A DNA stretch of 64,000 bases from RUG13091 sp045113315 (GCA_045113315.1 JBGUIX010000006.1:268295-332294), one strand, 5' to 3'. Counted from the stretch's first letter, positions 17,818 through 27,288 are shown. The notes: generated by a model not told the origin, from the sequence alone. Numbers and translations: made by a program.

Positions 17818-19659
17818 TTAATTACCTTTATCTTCCACCATCTCGTAGCCTTCGATAATATCGTTTTCTTTAATATCGTTATAGCCATCGAGTAAAATAC
17901 CACATTCAAAGCCTTTTTTGACTTCTTTAACTTGATCTTTTTCTCTTTGTAAAGAAGCAATCTTGCCTTCAAAGACGATAATACCGTCTCTAAGTAATCT
18001 AATTAATGATTGGTTCTTAATAGAACCATCCACGATCATACATCCGGCAATCGTCCCTAGTTTAGAAACTTTAAATAATCTTCTAACTTCCGCTTGACCG
18101 GTCACTTTTTCCACCATCGTTGGAGCAAGCATACCTTTCATCGCGGCTTGAATTTCTTCAATTAAAGCGTAGATGATGCGGTGTAATCTAATTTCCACTT
18201 TTTCTTCTTCCGCTTTCGCTCTTGTCTTACTATCTGGTCTCACATTAAAACCATAGATAATAGCTTTAGAAGCACTGGCTAATAAGACGTCACTTTCAGT
18301 GATGGCACCAGAAGTAGCTCTCACAATATTAATTTTCACTTCATCAGTGGATAATTTTTCTAATGAAGATTTGACAGCTTCCGCACTACCTGTGCTATCA
18401 GCTTTAATAATAATATTGATATTTTGAGTTTCGCCTTCTTTAGCTCTAGCGAATAGATCATCGAGACTAGCCGCGCTTGTGCGGTTCTTTTCTTTAGCCT
18501 CTTTAATCATCTTACGTTTAGTGGCGATTTCACGAGCTTCACTTTCACTTGGGAAAGCCATGAATCGATCACCGGCTAAAGGAACTTCCGCTAAACCGAT
18601 AACTGAAACCGGTGTACTAGGTGTCGCTAAAGACAAAATCTTTTTAAATTCATTAGTCATTCTTCTGACTTTGCCATAACTTGTACCCACAACTAGATAA
18701 TCGCCCTCACGTAAGGAGCCGTTTTGGACTAATAAGGTCGCTTTCGGACCTTCATTTTTATCTAATTTAGCTTCAAGTACTGTACCCATCGCATAACGAT
18801 CTGGGTTAGCTTTCAGTTCAGATAGTTCCGCAACTGTTAAAATTGCTTCTAGTAAACCATCAATATTTTGCTTCTGCTTTGCAGAAATTTCGACAGATAA
18901 GACATCTCCACCGAAATCTTCCACGACTATATCGTGTGCTAATAATTCATTTTTCACACGAGCCGGATCAGCACCTGGCTTATCAATTTTATTGATTGCC
19001 ACAATAATTGGGACTTTGGCCGCTTTAGCGTGGTCGATAGCTTCAATAGTTTGAGGCATAACACCATCATCTGCGGCGACAACTAGGACAACGATATCGG
19101 TGACACTAGCACCTCTACTTCTCATAGCGGTAAAGGCTTCGTGTCCAGGAGTATCGATAAAGGTAATCTTTTGTCCATTAACTTCTTTTTGATAAGCACC
19201 AATTTCTTGGCTAATACCACCAACTTCACCAGCCACTAAGTTAGAATTTCTAACCGCGTCAATAAGGGTTGTCTTACCATGGTCGACGTGACCCATAATG
19301 GTGACAACAGCTGGTCTTGGTTTTAACTTACTTGGATCATCATTAATCTCGACTTCTTCAAAGTTTTCAGCATTGACGATTTTCTTCTTTTCAAAATCGT
19401 AGCCAAACTCTAAACAAATGGTTCCGATGAGTTCATCATCTAAAACAGTATTGATGGTGATCATTTTTCCTTGTAAGAAAAGGAATTTGATAATATCCCC
19501 GACTGGGACATTCAGCGATTTAGATAATTCGCCAACAGTGATCGCACCGGTATAGGTAAAGACGCCACCATTGACTTTAGTTTTCACTTTATCGCTAGTC
19601 ACTTTCGTAGAAACGTTAGCTTCACGAACGTAACTGGGTTTGTTGTTTTTCTTGCCCAT
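17818..19659 (-). CDS. infB: translation initiation factor IF-2 (short form)
   Basis: A 613-residue GTPase that places initiator tRNA on the ribosome. It has a short N-terminal IF2N region (about residues 38-90), then the G domain with GHVDHGKTTL (G1), DTPGHEAF (G3) and NKIDKPGADP (G4), followed by the beta-barrel and C-terminal domains. The long charged N-terminal extension of larger IF-2 proteins is absent. It is in the normal nusA-infB-rbfA order, but no ylxR or ylxQ gene lies between nusA and infB (only 60 bases). Confidence 0.97.
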   Translation of the reverse strand: MGKKNNKPSYVREANVSTKVTSDKVKTKVNGGVFTYTGAITVGELSKSLNVPVGDIIKFLFLQGKMITINTVLDDELIGTICLEFGYDFEKKKIVNAENFEEVEINDDPSKLKPRPAVVTIMGHVDHGKTTLIDAVRNSNLVAGEVGGISQEIGAYQKEVNGQKITFIDTPGHEAFTAMRSRGASVTDIVVLVVAADDGVMPQTIEAIDHAKAAKVPIIVAINKIDKPGADPARVKNELLAHDIVVEDFGGDVLSVEISAKQKQNIDGLLEAILTVAELSELKANPDRYAMGTVLEAKLDKNEGPKATLLVQNGSLREGDYLVVGTSYGKVRRMTNEFKKILSLATPSTPVSVIGLAEVPLAGDRFMAFPSESEAREIATKRKMIKEAKEKNRTSAASLDDLFARAKEGETQNINIIIKADSTGSAEAVKSSLEKLSTDEVKINIVRATSGAITESDVLLASASKAIIYGFNVRPDSKTRAKAEEEKVEIRLHRIIYALIEEIQAAMKGMLAPTMVEKVTGQAEVRRLFKVSKLGTIAGCMIVDGSIKNQSLIRLLRDGIIVFEGKIASLQREKDQVKEVKKGFECGILLDGYNDIKENDIIEGYEMVEDKGN

Positions 19660-19719
19660 ATTAACACCTTCTTTCTTACTTAAAATATTTTATATTTTAT
19701 TTAGTTTGAGATTTTAATA

Positions 19720-21402
19720 TTAACGATCGTCATCATCGTAATATTCATCATATTCGTCGTAATCGACATCCTCATCGTAATCATCTTCGTTTTCATTCTT
19801 TTCTTCTTCTTCCATTTCACGAAGTTCTTCTTCAGTATAGATGGACATTCTCTTCGCGTTAGAAGTATCGACGATAGATTTAGAGGAATCATCTTCACTA
19901 GTTTCTTCTTTCTTCTTTTTATTAGTAAATTTCTTACCTTTATTAGAAGATTTATTGCTCTGTTCAGATAATGATTTTTCAAGATCTTCAATAGAAGTTG
20001 TGGTTTTAACCTCTTTTTTAACTTCAACAGGTTTTTCTTCTTCCACTTTTTCTTCCTTGACTTCTTCTTTAGTTTCACTAGCTGGAGCTTCGAGTTTGAG
20101 TTCTTCTTTTTCACTCGCTTGTTCTAAAGCTTCATCGAGTTCTTCGTTACCTTCTTCTTCATAGACACGAGCTTGAGGTGCTACATAGCCTTCTGGTAAA
20201 CCAGGTAAGACATCAGTAGTTGTTTCGTTTTGTCTATATTGAGCAGCAAGTTTCTCGTAAGCAGCTTTAGATTTTTGTTCTGCATCAAGAGCTTGAAGTT
20301 CTTCATAGCTTTGGAATTCGATATTTTCTTCATAAGCTTCGGTTTCGGTTTTGATGTCGATATTAAAGCCAGTTAATTTAACCGCTAAACGGACATTGAC
20401 ACCTTTTCTACCGATAGCTAATGAGAAGGAATCATCTCTTACAATCACTAAAGCGGATTTATTTTCTAAATCAACTTTGATACCCACTACTTTGGCAGGT
20501 TTTAATGATTCCATGATATATAATCCAGGAACATCACTATAAGTGATAATATCAATCTTTTCTTTGGCGTTGCCGTTACCTAATTGGCCGACAATCTTTT
20601 GAATTCTGCTACCATTAGGACCGATACATGCACCAGCAGGATCGATATTTGGATCTTCTGCATAAACGGAAACTTTGCTTCTTTCTCCAGCTTCTCTAGC
20701 GATGGCTTTAATGACGATTGTGCCATCATAGATTTCATGGATTTCTTCACTAAATAAGCATTTTAAGAATCCCTCGCTAGCACGGGTCACAATAATATGT
20801 GCACCCTTTGTGCCACTTGCGACATTATTAACAAATAATTTAATGGAGTCACCCGCATTAAATTTTTCATCGCCAATCATTTGATTGTGTGGAAGATAAA
20901 CACTAGTTTTACCGATATTAACGGATAAACCTCTTTCATCCGCTTTTTCGACTTTACCGGTAATCATTGTGCCGATCTTATCTTTGAAAGTCTCAAATAA
21001 GACATCTTTTTCCGCTTCTGCGAATTTTTGTTTTAAGATGCTTTTGACACTCATGGCGATGGCTTTTGTTAATTGTTCTGGCGAGGATGGAATAATTAAT
21101 TCGTCTCCGCTTTTGTATTTTTTACCATCTTTTAATGCATTAGCGTCTTCGACACTAATTTCTAAAAAGTCATCTTCTGGTTCCCCATCGATTACCTTTT
21201 TAATTTGATACATCTCGATTGAGCCAGTTTCCGCGTCGATATTGACACGAACGTTGTCATCTTCTTCTGTCGCTCCAATCGATTTCTTGTAGCCCTTAAT
21301 CATCGCTTCTTTTAAAGCGTTGATAATGACTTCCTTACTAATTCCTTTGCTGGCTTCTAATTCGTCGATAGCCGCTAAGAATTGTGCGCCGTTAATAGCC
21401 AT
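19720..21402 (-). CDS. nusA: transcription termination/antitermination factor NusA
   Basis: A 560-residue RNA polymerase partner controlling pausing, termination and antitermination. The N-terminal polymerase-binding domain covers about residues 1-130, then S1 (TGKVEKADERGLSVNIGKTS) and two KH domains (DPAGACIGPNGSRIQKI; SLAIGRKGVNVRLAVKL). From about residue 390 it turns into a low-complexity, Glu/Lys/Asp-rich tail ending in a Tyr/Asp-rich stretch, about 170 residues longer than a minimal Bacillota NusA. The frame opposing it at 19701-20114 is a shadow of this biased composition. Confidence 0.96.
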   Translation of the reverse strand: MAINGAQFLAAIDELEASKGISKEVIINALKEAMIKGYKKSIGATEEDDNVRVNIDAETGSIEMYQIKKVIDGEPEDDFLEISVEDANALKDGKKYKSGDELIIPSSPEQLTKAIAMSVKSILKQKFAEAEKDVLFETFKDKIGTMITGKVEKADERGLSVNIGKTSVYLPHNQMIGDEKFNAGDSIKLFVNNVASGTKGAHIIVTRASEGFLKCLFSEEIHEIYDGTIVIKAIAREAGERSKVSVYAEDPNIDPAGACIGPNGSRIQKIVGQLGNGNAKEKIDIITYSDVPGLYIMESLKPAKVVGIKVDLENKSALVIVRDDSFSLAIGRKGVNVRLAVKLTGFNIDIKTETEAYEENIEFQSYEELQALDAEQKSKAAYEKLAAQYRQNETTTDVLPGLPEGYVAPQARVYEEEGNEELDEALEQASEKEELKLEAPASETKEEVKEEKVEEEKPVEVKKEVKTTTSIEDLEKSLSEQSNKSSNKGKKFTNKKKKEETSEDDSSKSIVDTSNAKRMSIYTEEELREMEEEEKNENEDDYDEDVDYDEYDEYYDDDDR

Positions 21403-21415
21403 AGATAAATTCTCC

Positions 21416-21865
21416 TTAAAATTTAATTGCTAAACGTATTTTTGATATATTTGGTTTTGTTATATCAACTGTTTTAATTCTGGTTTTTACTCTATATTCA
21501 AGAGTAATTGTTTCATCTTTTAGGCCCACCAGTGTGCCTTCATAAATATTTTCTCCCTCTATCGGATTAATAAGATGAACATGAACATATCGATTAAGAT
21601 ATTCGTTTAATCTTTCGATTTTTAGTTCTTTTTCCGCACCAAGAGAGGAAATATCTAAGGTATAAGAGCTATCAAATGGATTGATTTCATCGAAATATTC
21701 ATTGAGTTTATGAGAAACATCAACAATGGCTTCCATGTCAATTGGTTCCACTCGATCTAAAACTATAGAAACTACTTTAGTGCCGTTTTCATATCTTTCG
21801 GATAATTTAATTAATTCATATCCTAAGGAAGATACTTTTTCTTTCACTAACTTTTCTAAATCCAT
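21416..21865 (-). CDS. rimP: ribosome maturation factor RimP
   Basis: A 149-residue protein needed for 30S maturation: LVKEKVSSLGYELIKLS at the start, VVSIVLDR, then VSHKLNEYFDEINPFDSSYTLDISSLGAEKEL, where the family usually has EVSSPG. First gene of the rimP-nusA-infB-rbfA operon, with a GGAGGGAAAG ribosome site. Confidence 0.93.
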   Translation of the reverse strand: MDLEKLVKEKVSSLGYELIKLSERYENGTKVVSIVLDRVEPIDMEAIVDVSHKLNEYFDEINPFDSSYTLDISSLGAEKELKIERLNEYLNRYVHVHLINPIEGENIYEGTLVGLKDETITLEYRVKTRIKTVDITKPNISKIRLAIKF

Positions 21866-21882
21866 CTTTCCCTCCTATCCCT

Positions 21883-21914
21883 TAAAAACAAAGAGTGGCC
21901 TCTCGGTCACTCTT
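21883..21914 (-). terminator. terminator or attenuator upstream of rimP
   Basis: Minus-strand stem AAGAGTGACC / GGCCACTCTT with GAGA loop and tail TGTTTTT, 18 bases before the rimP start. It may end the transcript of the 356-residue membrane protein or attenuate rimP. Confidence 0.75.
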
Positions 21915-21986
21915 GTTAAAGAGTATATCACTTTTTCAAGTGCATAATGACTATATCACTAAGCACATGTACGTGCAACTATTTTT

Positions 21987-23057
21987 TTAATGATTTGGAT
22001 TAACGGATATCGGACCGTTATTACATAACACTGTGGTGGTCGCAGATTTATCTAACCAATTACTACCACGAGTTATATATCTCCATTGTTCTTTACTACC
22101 AGCGTAATTGATACGTTTAAGTTTTGGGGTATTAAAGAAACAATTTGGACCAATTTTCTTCACTGATAATGGGATGGAAACCACTTTTAGTTTTAAACAG
22201 TTGGAGAAAGCGGCTTGTCCTAATTCTTCAATTCCATTAGGAATGGTCGCGATTTCAAGTTGGGTATTTTTCGCAAAGGCATGTCCACCGATAGAATCTA
22301 AACCAAGAGGTAAAGTATTACGAATGATACCATTATTAACTTCGTATGGTTTTGCCTGTTCGACGTGAACAATTTCAATATCTTCACGATAATATTTATT
22401 TTTTAAACCTGCTAAATAGCAGATTAACATTACTAACCACACTAAACCTGCACTTCCAGCAATAATGATATTGGGCCAGAAGACATATTGATAAGAGGAG
22501 ATAGAGCCACCGCTAATTGCGATTGATTTATCGATGGAATATTTTAAATAAAATCCTAATCTCCAAGAATCTAATAATAAGAATCCATTTGCTAATAACG
22601 CAAAGAAAGCGGTTAAAACAATGCCGTTAGGATGATTAGATTTACCTCTAAATAATAAAACTAGGCCTTGGAAAAATAGAATAACCGCTAATAAAGCGGA
22701 TAATAAATACCAGATAGCACCAGCATATAAATTTTCAACAACTAAATATTTTGCTAAGACATTACTCCTCAAAGAGGAAGCAGCGTTACCATTAGCGATA
22801 ATTGCATGCCAGGAGATGCCACCTTTTTGGAATAAGCCCATGATTAAGCTCATGGCGTTAAGTTGAAAAACACCATTTGTGAAATTTACTTCCGCGCTAC
22901 CCGAATTAGCGTTAATACCAACGGCGAACCATTGAAAGAAAAGGATTAAAACTAAAGGAATAGCAACAGAAAGCAAAGCTAAAATGCCAATAATTACATT
23001 AGCGGCATTATGTCTTTTGATGATTTTGACATTAGTTAATATTGTGGCGTTTTCCAT
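21987..23057 (-). CDS. membrane protein with BspA-type leucine-rich repeats
   Basis: A 356-residue protein with about four hydrophobic segments in its first 240 residues. Its C-terminal part (about 255-340) contains BspA/LRR_5 repeats, visible as GLDSIGGHAFAKNTQLEIAT, GIEELGQAAFSNCLKLKVVS and VKKIGPNCFFNTPKLKRIN. The segment after the repeats, YAGSKEQWRYITRG, is the usual cap of such repeats. BspA repeats are common in surface proteins of gut bacteria and mediate binding. Topology suggests a membrane-tethered repeat domain; the function is unknown. Confidence 0.75.
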   Translation of the reverse strand: MENATILTNVKIIKRHNAANVIIGILALLSVAIPLVLILFFQWFAVGINANSGSAEVNFTNGVFQLNAMSLIMGLFQKGGISWHAIIANGNAASSLRSNVLAKYLVVENLYAGAIWYLLSALLAVILFFQGLVLLFRGKSNHPNGIVLTAFFALLANGFLLLDSWRLGFYLKYSIDKSIAISGGSISSYQYVFWPNIIIAGSAGLVWLVMLICYLAGLKNKYYREDIEIVHVEQAKPYEVNNGIIRNTLPLGLDSIGGHAFAKNTQLEIATIPNGIEELGQAAFSNCLKLKVVSIPLSVKKIGPNCFFNTPKLKRINYAGSKEQWRYITRGSNWLDKSATTTVLCNNGPISVNPNH

Positions 23058-23105
23058 ATCTTATATTCTAGATACCTTTTTATATAAATAAAAGTAATTT
23101 TATCG

Positions 23106-23450
23106 TTATTTACTAATTTTGATACCAATTGCTAATACTCCATGTTCCTTAATCATCTCTTTTGAATAATAAAGTAGCATGTCATTTGGATTTGCTATTT
23201 CATCTTCATCATAGCCAAGTAAAGACTTATCGAAATGTTTATAAAGCTCTTCAAAATCAGAAAATTTGCTTACAGAAGTGACGATGACTTTAATTCTTTC
23301 CTCACTTTGATTGTTCTTAAAGATGATAAAATCGCCATTATTAATTTTATCTCGATTATCTTTATTTAATCGCATTTCAATCTTCTTTTTACCTTGTTTG
23401 ATCAAGTTAAAAGGAAGCGGATTTAAATTCATGTAATAGGTTTTAGCCAT
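23106..23450 (-). CDS. ASCH-domain protein
   Basis: A 114-residue single-domain protein. MNLNPLPFNLIKQGKKKIEMRL and KINNGDFIIFKN are the ASCH (PUA-like beta-barrel) signature, a fold for RNA or nucleotide binding. The stop is one base from the start of the next gene upstream (Sel1 protein), so the two are cotranscribed. Function unknown. Confidence 0.8.
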   Translation of the reverse strand: MAKTYYMNLNPLPFNLIKQGKKKIEMRLNKDNRDKINNGDFIIFKNNQSEERIKVIVTSVSKFSDFEELYKHFDKSLLGYDEDEIANPNDMLLYYSKEMIKEHGVLAIGIKISK

Positions 23451-23451
23451 A

Positions 23452-24276
23452 TTAGATATTTTCGATTTGTAATTTATTAATGGCTAAATCAAATCCACCT
23501 TCTGCGGATTTTTTTAGCCAATATTCAGCTTTTTCTTTATCCACTGGCACGGAGATACCATTTTCATAATAGATTGCGACATTATACATCGCTCTAATAT
23601 CCCCACTATTTGCACCTTTTAAGTACCAATAGAAAGCCTGGGAATTATCTCTTTTAATTCCTTCGCCCTTGGAATACATTACTCCTAAATAGTAGAAGCA
23701 TTCTTTCTCTTCTTCGTTGGCGCCTGTGTAGAAATAATTAAATGCATCTTCTAAATTCTTTTCTTCACCATATCCGTAATAGGCAAATGTGCCTAAACGA
23801 TGATAGAAACCTTTTTCACCAAGATCTCCCGCTTTTAAATAACATTCTTTGGCTAAGGAATAATCTTGTTTGCAACCAATTTCATGTTCGTAGAAATAGG
23901 CAAGTAAAAGCAAAGCTTTTCCATATGATTCTTCCGCGCTTTCTTTAACATAATTAAAAGCTTGAGGGAATTGACCATGACGATAGTAATAGATACCGAT
24001 ATTGTATTTAGCTTTGATATCACCATGTAAAGCCGCTCTTTCATAAAATTCGCGCGCTTTAATTTGATTCTTTTCGCATCCAATTCCTTTCTCGTAATAA
24101 TAACCAAGTTTTCTTTCCCCTTCTGGAGAATTATACAAGGTTGATTTGTGGACATATTTAAAAGCCTTGTCCATTTGACCTTCTTGTCGATAGTAATCGG
24201 CGAGTTTGATCATGGCTTTCACATCGCTTTGATCAGCTTTGGCGATGAGTGTGAGAAGTTCTTGTTCTGTAAGCAT
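23452..24276 (-). CDS. Sel1-like repeat protein
   Basis: A 274-residue protein made almost wholly of about seven Sel1/TPR-like helical repeats of roughly 36 residues, for example AMIKLADYYRQEGQMDKAFKY, GERKLGYYYEKGIGCEKNQI, and AMYNVAIYYENGISVPVDKE. No signal peptide is present, so it is cytoplasmic. Sel1 repeats mediate protein-protein contacts. A GAGGTGATTTAAT ribosome site supports the start. Partner unknown. Confidence 0.85.
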   Translation of the reverse strand: MLTEQELLTLIAKADQSDVKAMIKLADYYRQEGQMDKAFKYVHKSTLYNSPEGERKLGYYYEKGIGCEKNQIKAREFYERAALHGDIKAKYNIGIYYYRHGQFPQAFNYVKESAEESYGKALLLLAYFYEHEIGCKQDYSLAKECYLKAGDLGEKGFYHRLGTFAYYGYGEEKNLEDAFNYFYTGANEEEKECFYYLGVMYSKGEGIKRDNSQAFYWYLKGANSGDIRAMYNVAIYYENGISVPVDKEKAEYWLKKSAEGGFDLAINKLQIENI

Positions 24277-24387
24277 ATTAAATCACCTCAATAATACCAT
24301 ACAACAAAATAATAAATATGTAAATAAAAAATTTGTTAATTTTTTAAAATATTTTTCATAACCTATAATAAAAATTAACAAAACAAT

Positions 24388-24419
24388 AAAAAAATAACTC
24401 CTCATTTTTGAAGAGCTAT
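24388..24419 (-). terminator. intrinsic terminator of the HAD phosphatase gene
   Basis: Minus-strand stem AATAGCTCTTC / GAGGAGTTATT with two G-U pairs and a TTTTTTT tail. It overlaps the stop codon. Confidence 0.85.
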
Positions 24420-25048
24420 TCGAACAAATCTGTTAATTTATGGATTATTTTATAGTCTTTATTAAAGGGTGCATTATTTTCGCGATCGATTAAGACTGCA
24501 TCTACGCCTGCGGACATAGCGGAGAGCATATCGTTATTCCCATCCCCGACATAAACAACTTTTCTTTTATTGCCTTTAAAATTAAATGCTTCAAGTCCTA
24601 TTAAGATTGGATCTGGGTATGGTTTGAACCTTTGGCATTCCTTATTCCCGATGATGACTTCAAAGATATTTGGGTCAATATCAAGAATTTTTAAGACCTC
24701 GATAACATGCTTTTTATTGTTACTAGTAACAATGCCCGCTTTTAAATTATGATCTTTTAGATATTTTACAAATTCTTTAGTTTCTGGATAACATTTACTT
24801 AATTCAATAGTTTTTTGATGGTCTAAAGATTCATCGATAGTTTTACAAAATACTTCCCAATGTTCCTTTTTAGCCCCAAGTTTTTCATAACCAACATGTA
24901 AAGGAATACGAGAAAATTCTTCGGTTAATGAAGAATCCCATATCACTCCAATACTCTCATAAGAAGTTTTAAAAACATAATCTAAAGAGGGTAAAGTGTC
25001 TAATAATGTTCCATCAAAATCAAATAAGTATAAATCGTATTTTTTCAT
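24416..25048 (-). CDS. HAD-family phosphatase (phosphoglycolate phosphatase-like)
   Basis: A 210-residue haloacid dehalogenase hydrolase. Catalytic DFDGTLLDT (motif I) is at residues 9-17, IVTSN (motif II) near 112, and GDGNNDMLSAMSAG (motif IV) near 170 with an upstream Lys in RFKPYPDP. A helical cap lies between motifs I and II. The best match is the Gph/PpaX group that hydrolyses phosphoglycolate or pyrophosphate; the substrate cannot be read from sequence. Confidence 0.85.
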   Translation of the reverse strand: MKKYDLYLFDFDGTLLDTLPSLDYVFKTSYESIGVIWDSSLTEEFSRIPLHVGYEKLGAKKEHWEVFCKTIDESLDHQKTIELSKCYPETKEFVKYLKDHNLKAGIVTSNNKKHVIEVLKILDIDPNIFEVIIGNKECQRFKPYPDPILIGLEAFNFKGNKRKVVYVGDGNNDMLSAMSAGVDAVLIDRENNAPFNKDYKIIHKLTDLFE

Positions 25049-25085
25049 GACTAAAAGTAATATAAAGGAATTAGTTATCTTTTAC

Positions 25086-25112
25086 AAGAAAAGGCGATGG
25101 ATAACCACCGCC
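25086..25112 (-). terminator. terminator of the 25.1-27.2 kb operon
   Basis: Minus-strand stem GGCGGTGG / CCATCGCC, TTAT loop, TTTTCTTG tail, eight bases after the stop of the 343-residue gene. Confidence 0.85.
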
Positions 25113-25119
25113 TCATCTT

Positions 25120-26151
25120 TTATTCATCAGTATAAGTGAATTCGTATAGTTTTAGACCGATATTACCGTGTCCATACATCTTTCCATTATTACAGATGGT
25201 GATGTTTTCATATTCGTCATATTGACCGAATTCTTTACCGAGATCTAGATATTCTTTGATAATCGTTTTATTTTCTAAATCAACCACTCTCATACGAGGG
25301 GTTTTATCTGGATGAACCTCAGGTTTATAGTGGAAAGAGAAGGTTTGATATAAATGGCTATGAGAGATAAATCCACCTTGTGTCGCGGTCTCGCTTGGAA
25401 GTTCAAATGTATCCATGGCATCATCAATATTAAGTTCCACTGCTTTTTCACGATAATCAGGTAATGGGAATGTGTAATAAACAAGTTTATTATCATCAGA
25501 CTTCATATAGGAATTTTTGGTGTATCCAGAATAATAGATGAGTCCACTTTCATAATCAAAATAAGAATTTGGATAGTAAACTCTTTTTTCTGGTGGGAAG
25601 GTTAAAGTTAATCTGGTTACTTCTTCTATCGCATAGCTACCTGCTTTCTCATATAAACGGAAACCGATAGTTGCATGAACAGGAGCGTTTTCCATGGAAA
25701 TATAAAGGATTGGAAACTTATCAGTAGAGACATAAAAATCATATCCAAACCAACAAGTATTGCAGTGATAATCAGTATTAGTTTGATTAGTGATAATTGT
25801 GTGTTCCACTTTATTTTTATTCATATCATAAATTAATAAAGCGTCGAAGTTATTGGAGCATAAGACGTAATAATTATCATAACAAGCTGCACCTTGATAA
25901 TTAGTGACATAAGAAACATCCATTAATTTAAATAATGGTTTGATACCTGTTAATTTAAAAGAAGAATCCTCAACTGGTAATTCGTTACCGAAGAAATAGA
26001 GGTTATTGTAATGCACTCTTCCTTTAAAAAGGAATCTTCCTGTATAGATTAAAGAAGGAATAAGAATGGTTAATATTACAATCACATGATAACGTGAGAA
26101 GAAATAGCCTAGTTTCTTTAGAAAGGCTTTGAATTTTTCTTTATTTGACAT
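25120..26151 (-). CDS. membrane-anchored extracytoplasmic protein, unrecognised
   Basis: A 343-residue protein I do not recognise. One hydrophobic segment (about residues 18-37, VIVILTILIPSLIYTG) anchors it, and the remaining 300 residues are outside, rich in Tyr and beta-strand patterns (YDNYYVLCSNNFDALLIYDM, YDFYVSTDKFPILYIS), suggesting a beta-propeller-like fold. It is the third gene of an operon, overlapping the six-span membrane gene upstream by 11 bases. It may sense or bind a ligand for that protein; this is inference. Confidence 0.6.
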   Translation of the reverse strand: MSNKEKFKAFLKKLGYFFSRYHVIVILTILIPSLIYTGRFLFKGRVHYNNLYFFGNELPVEDSSFKLTGIKPLFKLMDVSYVTNYQGAACYDNYYVLCSNNFDALLIYDMNKNKVEHTIITNQTNTDYHCNTCWFGYDFYVSTDKFPILYISMENAPVHATIGFRLYEKAGSYAIEEVTRLTLTFPPEKRVYYPNSYFDYESGLIYYSGYTKNSYMKSDDNKLVYYTFPLPDYREKAVELNIDDAMDTFELPSETATQGGFISHSHLYQTFSFHYKPEVHPDKTPRMRVVDLENKTIIKEYLDLGKEFGQYDEYENITICNNGKMYGHGNIGLKLYEFTYTDE

Positions 26152-26824
26152 CTTCTAAGCCCTCCTTTTTATATTTGATTTTTAAATAGTGATTAGCACT
26201 GATAACCATCGCTAATGTAAAAACATATATTAAGAAGGTGAATCCCCAGTATGAATATAGGAATATTCTTCTTGCTAAGATATTACTCATCACCATTTTT
26301 GTGCCAGTAAAATAATCGCAAACATCCATGAGGATATATAAAACGACAAAGATGATAGCGCCGATAAGCGCTCTTTTTTTACCGGTTAGGAAATGATATT
26401 TATCAAAGACCAAATATGTTCCATAAAAGAATAAGAGCATGGTAAGAGCAAACATGATGTCTGCACTCCACTCTAAACCTTTGCCTAAGGCAATATAAAA
26501 TTCATTAGTGTTGCTTTGACATAGATCGACAATAAATAGTAATAAGGAATGTAGACATAAGGATAAAAGCGATAAGAAAAAATATTTGTTGAGCTTTCTT
26601 GCAAACATTAATCCGATGAAAAATAGAATATAAGCGATTGGTAGAAAGATAGCAAAAAGAGAAATCCAATCAGGTACACCATTAATAGAGGTAGCAAAAG
26701 ATAGGGTAGAAATTGATAAACAAATCGCGCCCGCTAAAAAGAGGTTGAGGAGTTTTTTAAAGGAGGATAATTCCTTTTTTTGTTCATCAGTATAAGTAGT
26801 TGGTTGATTTAAAATAGCTTCCAT
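26141..26824 (-). CDS. six-span membrane protein, unrecognised
   Basis: An integral membrane protein of about 227 residues with six clear hydrophobic segments. The ATG at 26824 lies one base after the stop of the repeat protein gene (TAATATG); a longer frame would need a TTG start at 26833. No family motif is visible. It overlaps the downstream 343-residue gene. The three genes form one transcription unit ending at the hairpin near 25100. Confidence 0.65.
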   Translation of the reverse strand: MEAILNQPTTYTDEQKKELSSFKKLLNLFLAGAICLSISTLSFATSINGVPDWISLFAIFLPIAYILFFIGLMFARKLNKYFFLSLLSLCLHSLLLFIVDLCQSNTNEFYIALGKGLEWSADIMFALTMLLFFYGTYLVFDKYHFLTGKKRALIGAIIFVVLYILMDVCDYFTGTKMVMSNILARRIFLYSYWGFTFLIYVFTLAMVISANHYLKIKYKKEGLEDVK

Positions 26825-26825
26825 A

Positions 26826-27167
26826 TTAAGCAAATAAAATAGCGAATATTGCCATTAATTGGGCATTGGAAACAAAGCCATCAATCTCATAGAGATTCAT
26901 ACCACAATATTCTCTAATTTTACCCATTGAATATTCATAAATTGTGGGACCACAGTATCTTCTAATTTTGCCGTTATCGACTTCTAAAAGTATGGGGCCA
27001 CAATATCTTCTGATGTATTTACCATCAATTTCAAAAAGTGTTCTACCGCAGTATTCTTTGACATATTTGCCATCGACTTCATATAAAGCTTTACCACAGT
27101 ATTCTCTAATATATCGTCCATCAATATCTAATAAAGCAGGACCACAATATCTTCTTAACTTTGCCAT
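26826..27167 (-). CDS. 16-residue tandem repeat protein (4-fold beta-flower-like)
   Basis: A 113-residue protein built of six back-to-back 16-residue repeats with consensus YCGxxLxEIDGKYIRE (residues 7-98), ending in a hydrophobic tail NAQLMAIFAILFA. Each repeat carries one Cys. The pattern recalls the small 4-fold beta-flower domains, in which short strand pairs pack around a symmetry axis; six units would extend that scheme. There is no signal peptide, so the repeat part is probably cytoplasmic and the tail could insert in the membrane. It leads a three-gene operon with two membrane proteins. Function unknown. Confidence 0.7.
   Translation of the reverse strand: MAKLRRYCGPALLDIDGRYIREYCGKALYEVDGKYVKEYCGRTLFEIDGKYIRRYCGPILLEVDNGKIRRYCGPTIYEYSMGKIREYCGMNLYEIDGFVSNAQLMAIFAILFA
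26874..27149 (-). repeat. six 48-base tandem repeats inside a coding region
   Basis: The gene carries six tandem units of 48 bases, each encoding YCG followed by a GP or similar pair and an EIDGK-type turn. Units differ at many silent and some coding positions, so the array is old and kept by selection, not recently amplified. Confidence 0.8.
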
Positions 27168-27237
27168 AATAAAATTTCCTTTATGGAAATATTATATAAA
27201 CATTTTTCAAAAAACACTCTTTTTATTTGTTAATGAC

Positions 27238-27269
27238 AATAAAAAACCACCATTTTAGCAATGATGGTT
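27238..27269 (-). terminator. intrinsic terminator of cysK
   Basis: Minus-strand stem AACCATCAT / ATGGTGGTT (one G-U pair), followed by TTTTTATT. Confidence 0.85.
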
Positions 27270-27288
27270 GTTATCAATAATCGATCTT

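Noticed and set aside
19701..20114. A Lys-rich frame antisense-offset to the nusA tail
   Set aside because: It is a shadow of the Glu/Asp-rich repetitive codons of nusA; it has no domain, no ribosome site and overlaps nusA in another frame of the same strand.
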